Of a stretch of DNA of 64,000 nt, positions 18,401-28,400 are shown piece by piece; positions within the stretch are counted from its first letter, which is position 1, and each line of letters starts with the position of its first letter. The notes under the pieces were generated by a model that saw nothing but the letters and a program-made list of their open reading frames with translations, was not told where the DNA came from and searched no databases. Source of the DNA: CAYZXT01 sp964482515. GTDB lineage: Bacteria > Elusimicrobiota > Elusimicrobia > FEN-1173. The stretch lies in contig CAYZXT010000010.1 of NCBI GenBank assembly GCA_964482515.1, positions 1-64,000 of the forward strand, read 5' to 3'. Made by a program: the position numbers and the translations under genes.

Positions 18401-19288
18401 GCCCTGCAGCCGCGTCAGGTTCGGAAAATCCCGGGCGGAAACTTTCCCGACGCCCAACGCTTGGACGTACCCCTTCAGGTCGAGCCGCCCGGAATCGTAC
18501 CCTTCGAAGACCGCGTCCAACTCGCGTAGTCGGGCGTCGAAGACTTTATCTTTCAGCGGTCCGAGCCGGGCTTCGATTGTCTCCAATTCCATTTCCCATT
18601 CGGCCCGGACAGCCAAACCGCGACGGTAGGAATCCACGTTGGACAGGTAGAGGTCCCGGTCTTCCACGCCGCGCAGCAGGGGCGCCTTCGCCGACGTCAG
18701 GCCGAAATACTCCGCCCCGCTGATGACTCCTTCCTGCATAAGGTAATCGCACACGGCCGCATGGTCCTCGGCGTTCGCGTGACGCCTGTAGGGACCGAGA
18801 TCGAATTCGCCCGCGGCGCCTTCCATGCCCACCACCAAAGGAACGTCGGACTGGAGGTGCTCGAGGATGTTGGCGATGCTTTTTTGGGCGGGATAAATCC
18901 GATGGGCGTCCTGGATCAGGACGATGAAAGGGGATGGGTTGTTCTGGCCTGAGAAATGAACGGTTTGGATCTCCCCGCAGGCGGCAGGCAGCGAAACGAT
19001 TCGGGCGGGCAGGCGGCCCAGGGTTTCGGCGGAGATACGCGATGAAAGCGCTGTCTGCGCAGCCGCGGAAACCGTTCCAAAATCCGCGATCTTCTTGGTG
19101 ACCACGGGGAAAGTTTGATCGATGGACGCAGCGGGAATGGAGGCGCGACGGTCCCGCCAAAAATTCGCCTCCGCTAGGGGCGCGGCGGCCGTGTTGTACA
19201 AAAGTACGACGCCCAGCAGGAGGCAAACACCTCTTCGGCCGGAAATCCGGAAAAATGAGTTTATTTTCGTGGCGATCCGACTGATCAT
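12437..19288 (-). CDS. Giant mosaic protein G1: N-terminal ChaN/TraB-like module, membrane segments, PRTase-like and PRPP-synthetase-like domains
   Basis: 2,283 codons, one of three related giants here. Residues 15-50 hold a hydrophobic export segment ending APLAEANFWRDRR. Residues about 100-580 are the shared head module: IVLIQDAHRIYPAQKSI, VGMEGAAGEFDLGPYR, SGAEYFGLTS, and VTGGFHSSG near 520, compatible with a ChaN/TraB/TIKI-like fold (moderate confidence). About four membrane segments fall at 735-905. Residues 1077-1163 resemble a phosphoribosyltransferase (SIVLMDTQLRSGMTLVKTLD); 1240-1375 look kinase-like but weakly. Residues about 1650-2010 resemble PRPP synthetase: VAPYLRYVRQDG, FVNLHLSK and VFLMDDISSTGGTQ. 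The C-terminal 220 residues begin IPKPEPLRFLSP, as in G2. A 10-N assembly gap falls at residue 637-641, so frame continuity there is assumed. No Shine-Dalgarno is seen. Confidence 0.75.
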   Translation of the reverse strand: MISRIATKINSFFRISGRRGVCLLLGVVLLYNTAAAPLAEANFWRDRRASIPAASIDQTFPVVTKKIADFGTVSAAAQTALSSRISAETLGRLPARIVSLPAACGEIQTVHFSGQNNPSPFIVLIQDAHRIYPAQKSIANILEHLQSDVPLVVGMEGAAGEFDLGPYRRHANAEDHAAVCDYLMQEGVISGAEYFGLTSAKAPLLRGVEDRDLYLSNVDSYRRGLAVRAEWEMELETIEARLGPLKDKVFDARLRELDAVFEGYDSGRLDLKGYVQALGVGKVSARDFPNLTRLQGVFSQEASLDFSAAENERKRFIEKLSPRLAESDIASLVDHSFAFKAGKIGSAVYYSYLKDVSREKGVSLAEFPRFDRYIAYVLSAEGIDRFGLFEELDALKENVLASAGSSLDRRELLRIGEDMRLARRLAARELHANEWEKYLARRAEIGRINARVSALSKRDGDVSPFAGTEMSGADMRFGALAAELESFYRNATDRNKVMLDNFLGSLDPEDESGAATAAIVTGGFHSSGIENLLRERKMSFATVMPKFEHAVGGGADYLDVFALNKLPLERLLLGDKLDLSPPQALAPPFPGFEFVQKRFALLSAVLRVLSSFIRHGRLTEEERRMIQGFPGFSRVDAXXXXKVRGDGVGVHAGITVMGDDGHSLKVEAHLEPVSSAGKEIAYRQDGKRFRLRVSWPSQWAVRAKARLWNSFFGERQSSTTASADSARAVSSASLRMTFHWVLGFGSVGLAISVLYAVPFLALPSQAALSTSALLLLLTRWLSDRERESAVISDRGFLFWFDAVAQKRLLEKSVMDAWLRDRWRRGGFNILWCWAGYAFLGMLLVEEVIHGFNSRWDVKDVDADEFRARAGLVFSLWIVSIGVLLWWPAVVLAAMGFGLWGVIAVRGSTDASEFEYNSAARENVRMGIAQLFVSGATSLKRSRIHAELANVPSLILDEVIMELLENETEVFQTNKAGDELIVSDRQAFAQWLEKQGSIDRLLAEGRLSLASDVFIGNEASEGKYEELSRLMRLLRTDRGLSSPRALAGVANRIGALLAVAYKSLGDPAGKGMPEDERILIVNAAAGSAPFSNTFRRQLPQSHMVFAWPLAGSEGAVHLDIRDENGAIAEGALPESIVLMDTQLRSGMTLVKTLDELLKYYDDRKSSVRHCAVVVPVMSREGLLSFQGAFKDRDIEFTFLTAEMVDIEALEKDGAQTRHSKYGDLSQRFASFLLRIQKGEEKAVTIGSDAWKIVRRMGATVYQVEGPDGRPATLTWTANVEKLDAIESVWRAAKSDRADGKLVPWVPELYESYDDNLVVVREFIPRNLQESIEVLRGLDDARKREILLHWVHDIGRMLAWYRSHKLPMPSLRPEDLQLREAGGQIQDSHIVSVSIAGSDEEAKQETVQELQAFLVDSLKIFTPDFIRADRELALLQTWLDTLNRNIRPQGYVDLFISLTQDTAREKNSLQFRSVSPFMKGWLQRQSAAGRRTIEFFYQQFADQEMAVRIANRNAADKSDVAVGWDLDLAQKEGKANNLDDVIQLVLALGALKQEGSQAKSIRLAIAEKGLRAADEEFRSYLPYLFTLLQSMVGPDGLVILKENGEEVTADDWLTGLSASARMTLPDPYSAFAKAKTSEPISGVLSLDGTVASAENQSTLARELAAELSVENYPLVPLNGWKLPRPDLFAGFKGKHVVLVYGHEGNSNEGVVELILTLAALRAAGVHVSLVAPYLRYVRQDGITKEAYDIGTGISAETHLRLLSLLTEDMYFVNLHLSKTLEPNPSYKSSYLPEGLDPVRYHNVNALPLLLRRITNLLSRSGLGPEKIVAASPDEGFSNYVMAATDPVDGDEGFLSIVFEKTRPADAPAPRVVGVLTRHKKGPDKDKLLESPKGERPVNDVKFLAGKIVFLMDDISSTGGTQIEVANYILRQGRLGEEWGPWIWQIIKVVERRLIRYSGGRFRLPYFVFVWMGLPYDFQAVVVHGIFAKGLKETFKGSPIDHRNVFITDSLPKPADMEPEHVVPLAKLIAKQLRGSGDGEGPSGSPQTPLPADGGGSPRGESGSGLLAGAIPKPEPLRFLSPAQILRSGILTARGNYSEWAAGRVIDGNMSRAVLIGKILNPRVKWSELRGLLSGLRDSFATAGVSSLFTGETPLVVNLSGVSADAAQSSLRVLKLLGRRRSPVFIVVRGDSAASVLRAGLGASPNIRVLGFVQEKAVSWEDVSFHSDYQASSKRHSKSVPRFVRHPDAEELSGLPEGTREEVLYELFSKTLDLLRRVDELISRSA
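17368..17377. other. Assembly gap (10 N)
   Basis: Ten consecutive N inside giant gene G1, just after the head module. Ten is a conventional placeholder, so true length is unknown. The frame stays open on both sides with this length, but the gap could hide missing sequence or a frameshift. Confidence 0.97.
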
Positions 19289-19381
19289 TGAGTGAAAAGG
19301 GGTACCTTTACGGTGGATTGTTGGGCCGGTTTTCCCGCATCGATCGACAGGACTATTGTCGCTTTTTCATGTGATAAACGT

Positions 19382-19408
19382 ATTAAGGGGTTGTAAATTT
19401 AAAGTAAA
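19382..19408 (-). promoter_or_regulatory. Three-unit 11-bp-phased element upstream of G1
   Basis: Minus strand: TTTAC at 19408, TTTAC at 19397, TTAAT at 19386, each exactly 11 bp apart, about 94 bp before the ATG. The same arrangement precedes G2 and G3. It could be a PhoB/OmpR-type direct-repeat operator, or a promoter with -35 TTTACT, 17-bp spacer and -10 TAATAC. The remaining 139-bp gap (19289-19427) shows nothing else clear. Confidence 0.6.
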
Positions 19409-19427
19409 CGGATCGACGGCGGGCGGA

Positions 19428-22400
19428 TTACGCGAACTGGCCGATAAACCGATTCAATCTATCCAGGTAATCCAGATAACGGGAAACGATCAGGATATCC
19501 AGAATCTCCACCGCGATGCCGGCCGGCAGTTCCAGAGGAACGGCCTTCGGATGCTGGAGGATGGAATTGATGGCGGAAATCTGGGCCTCGTTCAAAATCT
19601 CTCGTTCCAGGAGAGTCCGCCGGACATCGCTCCAAGGGACCTCCGCGGAAACGTCTCCCAGCGCCACGAATTGGATGTTTGAACGCTTATCCGATGGATT
19701 GATCCCCGTCGCCGATTGGTCGGTATTTTCGCAGAGGACGACGATGGGCGACCGTGGATTCATGGAAGAGAGCGCGCGCAGGGAACGGCCCAAATCCGAT
19801 GTTGGGATATCGACGTTCAGAATGTTGATCACTATCGGACGGCTGCCCCGGAAGAGCGTCGACAGGGACTGCCAGTTTCGAGACTCGTTCCAAAGGGCGT
19901 TCACCGTTTTCAGCAACCGATCATACCCCGCGGACGGCGACAATATTTTCCCCGCGAGAGACAGAAGGCGGGTGACGCTCCAGCCCAGGAGCGCCTGCAG
20001 CCCGGGATTGGCGTCCGACCAAAGGCGCGCCTGAACCGTCGTGCGAACGGCCCACCCCGGATAATTGTCCCGCAACCGTTTTCCGATCTCGCCGGGAGAA
20101 AGGAAGCGGACAGGTTCCGGCTTCGGAATACCTTCGTCCAAAACCGACGTTTTGGCAGACAAGGCGGCCTGGTCCCGCTCCGCGGGGAGATACACACGCT
20201 CGGGGGTTCCGTTGGCGCCGGCGACGACTTTGAAACGCCTGCCTTCATTGTCGATGAATTCGATCTCGTAGATGGGCGTTGCGTAGCCGTCCAAATTGAA
20301 AGCGAGCCGTCCGTCATTCAACTCTTCCCGAGAGAAAACGCCTTCCTCCTGCGTGACCGAATCTGTAAACTTAATGAAAGCCACATCTTTGGTGTCTCGC
20401 TCATCCATGAACCAATTTAACTTGAATGCAAGCTTAACGCCGACGCTGGAATCCAGCGTATTGGTCATCAGCAGGCGAATGTCCGACCCGACCCTCGCGA
20501 AGGCCCCGCCCACGAAATCATTCCCCGTGTCGGCCCGCCCGCCCTGGCCGCCGTTCCGGCGCAAAGCGGTCAAAATGGATGCGGCAGCGTCGAAGGTTTT
20601 CTGATACCGGGATTCGGCGGCGCCCAAAACATGGTCTTCGGCCAATTCATCGATATAACCCCGCCGGTCATCGCGCTCGAAACCGATTTTCTCCCGCGTC
20701 GCCTGGCGATCTCCGGAATAGAACATGAGTCCGGCGGCGTCCATGTTCTTGATGACCTCCAGGAAGAAAGCCATGACCCGCGAGCGGATTTGGTCGGTTT
20801 CCCGTCCTATCGGGGCGCCGGCAGCATAGGCTGATATTCCGTACCCGCCCTCTCCGTTGGGCCACCACGCCTTATCGTGGTTATTGAGCATGAAAATGAC
20901 CTGTTCTCCGTACCATCGCTCCAGATCCTTCCCGGCCTCCTGTTCGATTTCCCAATAGGGAATCGGCCGGCCCTGGGTCAGCAATTCCCGCAGCTTTTCG
21001 GCGTACCGCATGTCCGTGTAGCGTTGTGATTTCTTTTCGTTCCATTCCGCCAGCAAAGGCCTAAGTCCGCCCATTCGGCGCGCCATCGCGAGAGGGATCG
21101 CGTTGTCCGTCCCGTACTGGTCCGACCGAATGGCAAATCCACCCTCCTCCACGCTCTTGTCGGTTTCGCGAATCCTTTTCGCCTGGGTTCGGAGTTCCAT
21201 CTTATCTGGGAGCGGAAGGTAGCCCAAAGCATCTATCGCCCATAACCGGTGATAGACCGCTTCGGCGCTTTGATCGTCCAACAACATATTCCAGGCCCCC
21301 AAGCGACCAAGAGGGCTCGTCACGTCCCACCGCCCGTCTATAGATAAGTAGGCCCTGAGATAATCATTCTCCGGAAAAGGGAGATGGTCGGCGGACGTAT
21401 GCCGCACGACGTCCATAAAAACCCAAAGCCCGTTTGATATCGCCGCGCGATGAAGGTCCGCAAAATCATCCGATGTGCCCCATTGGGCGTACGTGAAATA
21501 GGTGGGCGAGTAAACGGACTCCGACGGCGAAAGGGTGCCGGGGCCGAGTAAAATATCGTATCCCATGGCTCTGAACCACGGCAACCGTTCGATCAAATAT
21601 CTGACCGGTGACTTACCGGGCGGCGTTTCCGCGTCCATGTTGTATTGGTAGATCATCCGCCCAGGCTTTATGTTCTTAGCTGGAATGTCGTCGTTCCGTC
21701 TCAGCATGAACATGGAATTGTGATCGGTCGTCGTCCAGGCGTTGGCCGGATCGCTGAAGTAAATTTGTTCAACGGTCCCATCCTGTAAGGGGATACGAAG
21801 GAGGAACCGGTAAAGTATGTATTTGGGTTTATCAAACACGGGTAACAGTTCCACGTTCATCCGCCATTCCCAGCCGCTTTCAGGCGAATAACGGGTGGCG
21901 CCGCGTGGAGTGCGCCATCCGCCTTCCAAGGCTCCGTCATCCACGTCCCGCCCATCGATCTTCAAACCATGTCCCCAGGGTTTGCTCTCCAAGAAATTGC
22001 CCGCCAGGAAAACCTGTTCGGGGTGATCCACCGCATGCCGCGTCAGCCCTTCGGCCAGGACGTCGGGGTCCCGGGATGTCTCATAGGCCGTCCCGGCAAG
22101 GGCCCGGGCCACTCGACCGAGGGCCTCATCGTCATCTTTGATGCCCATCAGGTATTGAAAGATCGCGTGGTGCATGTCGTCGCCCGCGTGCAACCGGAAA
22201 TGAACTCCTTCCGCGTCCAAAGTCGGGGCGTCGTCCGCATGTTTTCCATAGGCCCGAGGCCTTCCATTCGTGGGAAATTGAACGAACCCGCTGTACGGCG
22301 TCTCATCCTGCCGTTCCTTCTTGAACTGCCCGTATTCCGTTTGGAATTCCTTCCTGCATTGGGCGAAAAACGTGATCGCGCGCGGATCCGTCTCGCCCGA

Positions 22401-25400
22401 TTCAGCATAAATTTTTTCCATGAGGGATAACATGTCCGTGGGAATGAGCACGCGGCGCCATGCGAAAACGGTCTCGGGATCCAGACCCGGGTTCCCCTGG
22501 CGGACGTAATCCGCCAAGCCCCAGAGATCGTTGTCGTGGGAGCCATCAGGAAGGGCCTTTTCCAAGGCGGCGATGGCGCGATAGAGGTCCTTCCATTCGA
22601 CCGTCGCGCCCCGGCGGGAAGTCAAGGTCGAGGCAAAAACTTTTTCCGGAACGCGGGACGCCGGGCTGTAAGCCTTTCCTTTGAACAGCTCCGGGTGACC
22701 CGCCAAATAGATATCGCTGCGGGACGGATCAATTAAGGCCAATCGCACATGGAAAAAGCTCATGAGGATGGAGGGTGCCAATAACATAAGAGGAATTGCC
22801 ACGGAAAAGAAAGCCGTCGGCGGCGCCAAATTCAAAGCAGGCAACAGCACAGAACTGACTGCCACCCACAAAAAGCTCAAGGGAACGGTGATCCACAACC
22901 AGAACATGGGGCCCGCCCAGAGCACGGCGGAAATTGCCTTGTCGTCCCTTCTCTCGTTCAACCAATCTTCTGAGAATTGGAAATAGGATTCCCGTGAGTT
23001 CACTTCGACCGAATAATCCGCGTTGGCGATACTCCGCTTTTTCGCCGCCAGTTCGTGGGCGACATGCTCTTCCAGCCAACTGAGAGGCCGAAACACGCGG
23101 CCCAACCATCCGAAAAGCCACTTTCCCGGCACCGGGCTGTAGACATTGCCCGGCAAACCATCCTCCTGGGCGCCGTCGTCCGCCGGCCGCAAATCATAGG
23201 GCCCGAAGGTCTTCTCATCGATATTCGAGAGGGTTTTTCCAAACATCAAAAGCAATTGCTCCACTTTGTCCGCCAGCACTCCTTGGGGGAGAGATGAAAA
23301 TTCATCTCGGATCCTGCCCACGAAGGAATGCCCGTCACGTACAAACGCGTGGATAGGATCTTCGCTCTTTCCGCCATTCCGAAGCGCCGAAGCATAGTAC
23401 ACCTCGAGGTCATCCAAGACCGTTTCCAAACCGCTGAAGAAGCCGTTCAGAAATTCGTTCCAATCGGCGACTCCGGAATCCTTGAACCAGGCCTGCACGC
23501 TCATCCCGCTGTTATCGTTTCCTTCCACTTTGGGATTGGCCATGTAAGCTTCCAGGAAGCGCAGCCCGGCCTTGAAATCCTTCGACGCGTCGTCGAAGGA
23601 TTCGAAGGACTCCCGAACCGGGGCGCTATCCGCCCGCAAGACATCCTCCACGCGGCTGACGATCCATTGCACACGCGAGTAGGCCTGCTCCGCGCTCAAC
23701 GTCTCCCCGTTGATCGACGGGAGAAGCTTGTCGTCCGTTAGAAGCTCCTGCCTCAGCCTTGCAAGCGCGAGATTCTTCGTGGTCTGATAATTAAATTTCT
23801 CCTCCAGGTATTCCGCCGCCGGGAAAGTATGATAGCGGATGGGATTTGTCCGGTAAAACAGGCTGAACAGGATATACTGCAGTTTGTCGGCCTTGCCGGG
23901 ATTTTCATGGACGAAACGTAGAGGCACGGAATCCGAAGAAGAATCGCTCTCCTTCTTCGAACCAGACAACAACGGCCGTTCATCCATCGTGTAGAACCTG
24001 TAAATCATCCAGGTGTTCGGGTTGACTATGGATGGATCGGTCATCGCCCAGAGCCGTTCCATGTTAATGGCGGCCAGTTCATCGACGTCCACGAAAATCT
24101 TCTCAAGTATCGTCACCGGCTGGTACTCCCCCTGGCCGCGGTGGCGGACGCAGCCGTTGTAAACGCTTTCAACGATCCTGTCCGAATAGGCGGGCCGCGC
24201 TCTCACCCCGTTGGCTTTGGAAAGGACCTGTGTCGACAGCCGGGCGCCCTCTAACTCATGGTTGTCCCTGTCGATCACGCTGAAGAGATCGTGGAACAGG
24301 CTGATCCCGATCAAAATCGTTTGACCCTCTCCCGTGCGCCAGGCCGCGCGCAGCGCTTCGGTTTCATGGTCAGTAAGGTCCGAATCAACAATCTTCTTCC
24401 CGAAGTTGAGGGAGTGGCGCAAAACCTCCAACGAATGGTGGAGGCCGTGCTCATGCTCCGTCACGTATATGTCCCACAGCCATGGCTCGACGGCCTGTTT
24501 GATATCCCCAAGCATCAACTTTAATGCCTCGAAAGTAGCCGCGTCCATCCCGGAACGCCGCGCCTGACCCATCAGTCGTGTGAACTCCGCGTCGCTGTCT
24601 GGATTCCTCTCGCGTCCGCGAAGCGCGAGCCACGGATCACTGGCCGGGAACTGGGAATGCAATATCCAACGAACGGTCATCAGAGCGGCTTCCCAGAATA
24701 TCCGTCCGAAAACCGGCTGCGTCAAATTGATGCCTTCCAGGCCCTTCACGACCAAACGTCCCGATTGGACGTCATAACCCAGGGTCGACTCAGGCACAAT
24801 GAACCATGACTTCGTGTCCATGGTCAAAAACAATACGATGTCCCAATACTGCCAAGCCAGCCTGAGGGCCGCCGCTAAGCGGGCCATCCGGGTTGTTCCC
24901 GCCAGAATATAGCCCCGCGGATCGACCAGGGCTCGCGAGTCCTGGATGACGATCCCCCGCGGATCACGCAGGACCTTGACGCCGTCCTCCTCTCGAATGA
25001 CCTCCGGGATAAGGAAGGAGTTCCGGAAGCGTTCCCGCCGTCCTGACACGGCCTGCAAAATGCGGCGCATTGAATTAATCTCGGCTTTCCCCACGTAGTA
25101 TTTCAATATCCTCAGCGTCTTGTGGTCCAAATCCCAGGCCAGGACTTCCCCCGGCCGGCCGGGCTGGAACGTTTCCAGGATCCGGAACCGGCGCGAATTG
25201 GAATTCATTCCCATCTTGACTGTTTCCTTTTCGCCGGACGGGGGGATCTCGGTGTCGCTCCCCAAAGCGCTCCCGACAATCTTTCCCTTCTTGCTTACGT
25301 AGCGGCGCGCTTTCACCAGCCATCCAATGTGGAGCGAAACGTCTTTCAGGGCCGGGTCGTCCAGGAGTATCGAGAGCGCCTTGGCATCCGCCACAAAACC

Positions 25401-28400
25401 CACCACGTGGATGTTCTTTCCCGGAACGCCCATTTCCCTAAGCTCCTGCACCACCCGCTTCACCGTGAAACCGGTGTTGACCGAATGATCGAAGATGATG
25501 AACTCGGCGTCTTTTCTAACCACCATGGCCTTGCGCACGCGAAGCTTGAACTCGTTGGCGTTGTGAAATTTCCCCTGCGATATCCTCGCCTCGACCACGG
25601 GCATGTCCGGGTTCTCCAGCAAGATGGAACGGTTGTCGCCTAGCCCTTGCCCGGTCAAAGCGATGGCGATGGAGTCCTTTTTGATCGATAATCGCTTCCG
25701 CACCGCGGGCCAAAAATATCTATTGTAGAGCTTCAAAATGGCTTCCTGCCGGTCCACCGGTTCCAGAGCGTTCAGTTCCCGGGAATCGCCCCGATCGTGC
25801 ATCTCCACCAAATGCTCGATCAACTCGCGGAACCAATCATTATCGGCGTTCTCGGCGATCAAGTGGAGTTGACCGTCCTTCAGCCCCGCGCGTATCCGGT
25901 CGAGATCGGCCTCTGTCAAACCGTCTTCAAATCCCACAACGTCGCCGAACTCATTCGTCCCCGCTGAAGTATAAGCGCGCAATTGATCCAATCCCAATTC
26001 AGCGACGGGTTTTGCTTTTCCAGCAAGCCTTTTAAAATAGAGCCTGGGAACGAAACCGGTGGACAGCATCCATCCCACCAGGAAATCCTTGAGCGTGCTG
26101 TCCCTCGCTTCTTGATTGATAGATTTCCCGCCGTGCAGCGACTTTTCCGCCGTGATGATGTATTGCCAATAGGACAGATACCCGAGCACCAGCCATGCCA
26201 TGACCCGATAACCCAGGTAAATCATCGTGAGGACGCCAATGATTTCCAGAGGTTTGGGCGAACCCCATACCAACAGCGCGAGCATACTGGAAACCATGCT
26301 CAAGCCGCCTGCCCAAATCCCCCCGATATCGAAAATGCCTCCGTGGACCGACCAAACGCTCCGAGCGTTCTCAAACCGTTCGACCGCGGCCATGAGCCAG
26401 TACTGGAAGAATTTTGGGAAAAGAGCAAGCACCCGCTTGTCGGCGAACAGCCCTTCGGACGTCACGCTGAACAGTTTCCCCTTCATGGGACGAAAGCCCA
26501 CAAAAGCGTCCGAAGCCAGGAAGGGGATCAGCCGCGCCCTATCGGCTTCGGAGAGGTCGCCGCTCCGGCCTTGCACAACGACGATGGCCGCGATGAGCCC
26601 GAGAGAAACGAAGCCGACGGCAGACCACGGGATGAAAATAGCGATGGCGACGGACAGGGACCCTCCCAGCACCAAATGATATACCAGGCCGAGCCCGCCG
26701 CCGACGATCAAATATTGAAGAAAGAACCGGAACAGGCTGAGCAGCGTTATGAGGTTGACTATATTTTTCTCCCCGCCGTTCCGCCCGCGCAACGGAGAGT
26801 GAACCGCGCCGGAGAATCCCTGCCCTGGATCATGCGGAAAAAACCGCCCCAGCTTCGAAGAAAAATCTTGAATCCGCCTATTGATGATGTTGTCAGCCTG
26901 GCGGACATCGCTGGTGCCGGGGTCACGGCGGGCTCGATACAGGTGGGACATGATCATCATCGCCGCCGGAAATTCTATGGCGACGCACAGGAGGAGCGCG
27001 GGAGGGCCGAGCGGGAGGTGGAGGGCCGACAAAAGGATCATGGCGACGATCCACGCCGCGCTCCAGCGAACCCACAGCATGGGGCCCGCGATCAGAAAAC
27101 GGACGGCGGCCCAATTCGCCCGATTATTATTCAACCAATCCTCGTCCAGTATCTCAGTGTAGGATTTGTCCGCGGAAAGAGTCACGCGAATGTCGTTCCG
27201 ATCCACACCCAAACGCCGGGCCTGCCACACATGAGCCCGCTCCTCCAACCAGCTCAGCGGAAGCAGCCAGTTGGAAAATTTTGACACGCCGGGAAACAGG
27301 AGAGACAAAAAGGCCTGCAGGCTTCCAAGAATGAACGGCGCATGGCCGACCACAGGCTGCCTTGAATAAACCAGCAGTTTGGAGCGGGCGCCGGAGGGAT
27401 TTATATTATCCGAATCAGTGTGTTGTGATACGAACAAGATCGCGGGCGGCCTTGAAAGCACGGCCCCCCTTTGCGTTTCTTCCTCCAGCTGCCGAGCCAC
27501 GCTGACGCCGCTGTTCTCCCGCAGCCGTCCCCGCACGAAATGGGAAGCGAAGTTCGTCAGTTGTGAAATCGGGATTATGCAGCGGATGTCCATCTCCCGC
27601 TCGGAGTTAGTGTCTCCGTCAAAACCCCTCGCCTCAAAAGCGTCGACGAGGGACTGCCTGTTCACATAGTGGATTCCATCGCCCAATAAGACCAGCCGCG
27701 GGCCCTTCTGGACCAGCAAATACTTGTCCCCCACCTTGACGACGGACTCGGTCACAGCGCTGACGCGCACAAGGCCGTCGCGGCTCCGGATATTGCTTTG
27801 CATCTCCGCCCACTCTTCGCTTCTTTCAAACCAATAGGGATCCGTAATATCGAGAAACTCTTCCCTCGCGTGCTGCCGGATGATTTCCCGGACGCGTTTC
27901 CCCATATGGACCTCGATTTCCTGGCCATTATAATCAACGATGAACGATTGGTTGTTCCTACGCACCTGTTCGGGAGACACAAGGAACAGCGGCCCTTTCG
28001 GGTGGGTCCGTACGTATTCCTCGATTTCAAACTGAAGGTTCAAGCCCAGCTTTACGTCGAAAACCTCCAAAAAGCGGACGGTATCGTGCACGCCTTGGCC
28101 TTTCTTCGGATCGTGGAGGATTTTCACCCCAAGGCGCTCGATGGACGCCGTCCACTCCTCTTCTTCTTGAAGGTGTACGTTCGACACGGCAGACAGTTCC
28201 TTGACCCCGCGCAAAACGCTAAGGACGTCGATGCCCTCGGGGACCTCGAGGTGGAAAACCAACTTCATGGGTCGGCCGTCAAGCCTTCTTTCCGCCGGGC
28301 TTCCTGCAGCCGTCAAATAGGCGGCGACGGGTGAGGAAACCCGGTCTTCGGACATAAAAAAATCTTCGATAAAAATATCCTGGTCCGCCGCGATGAAAAT

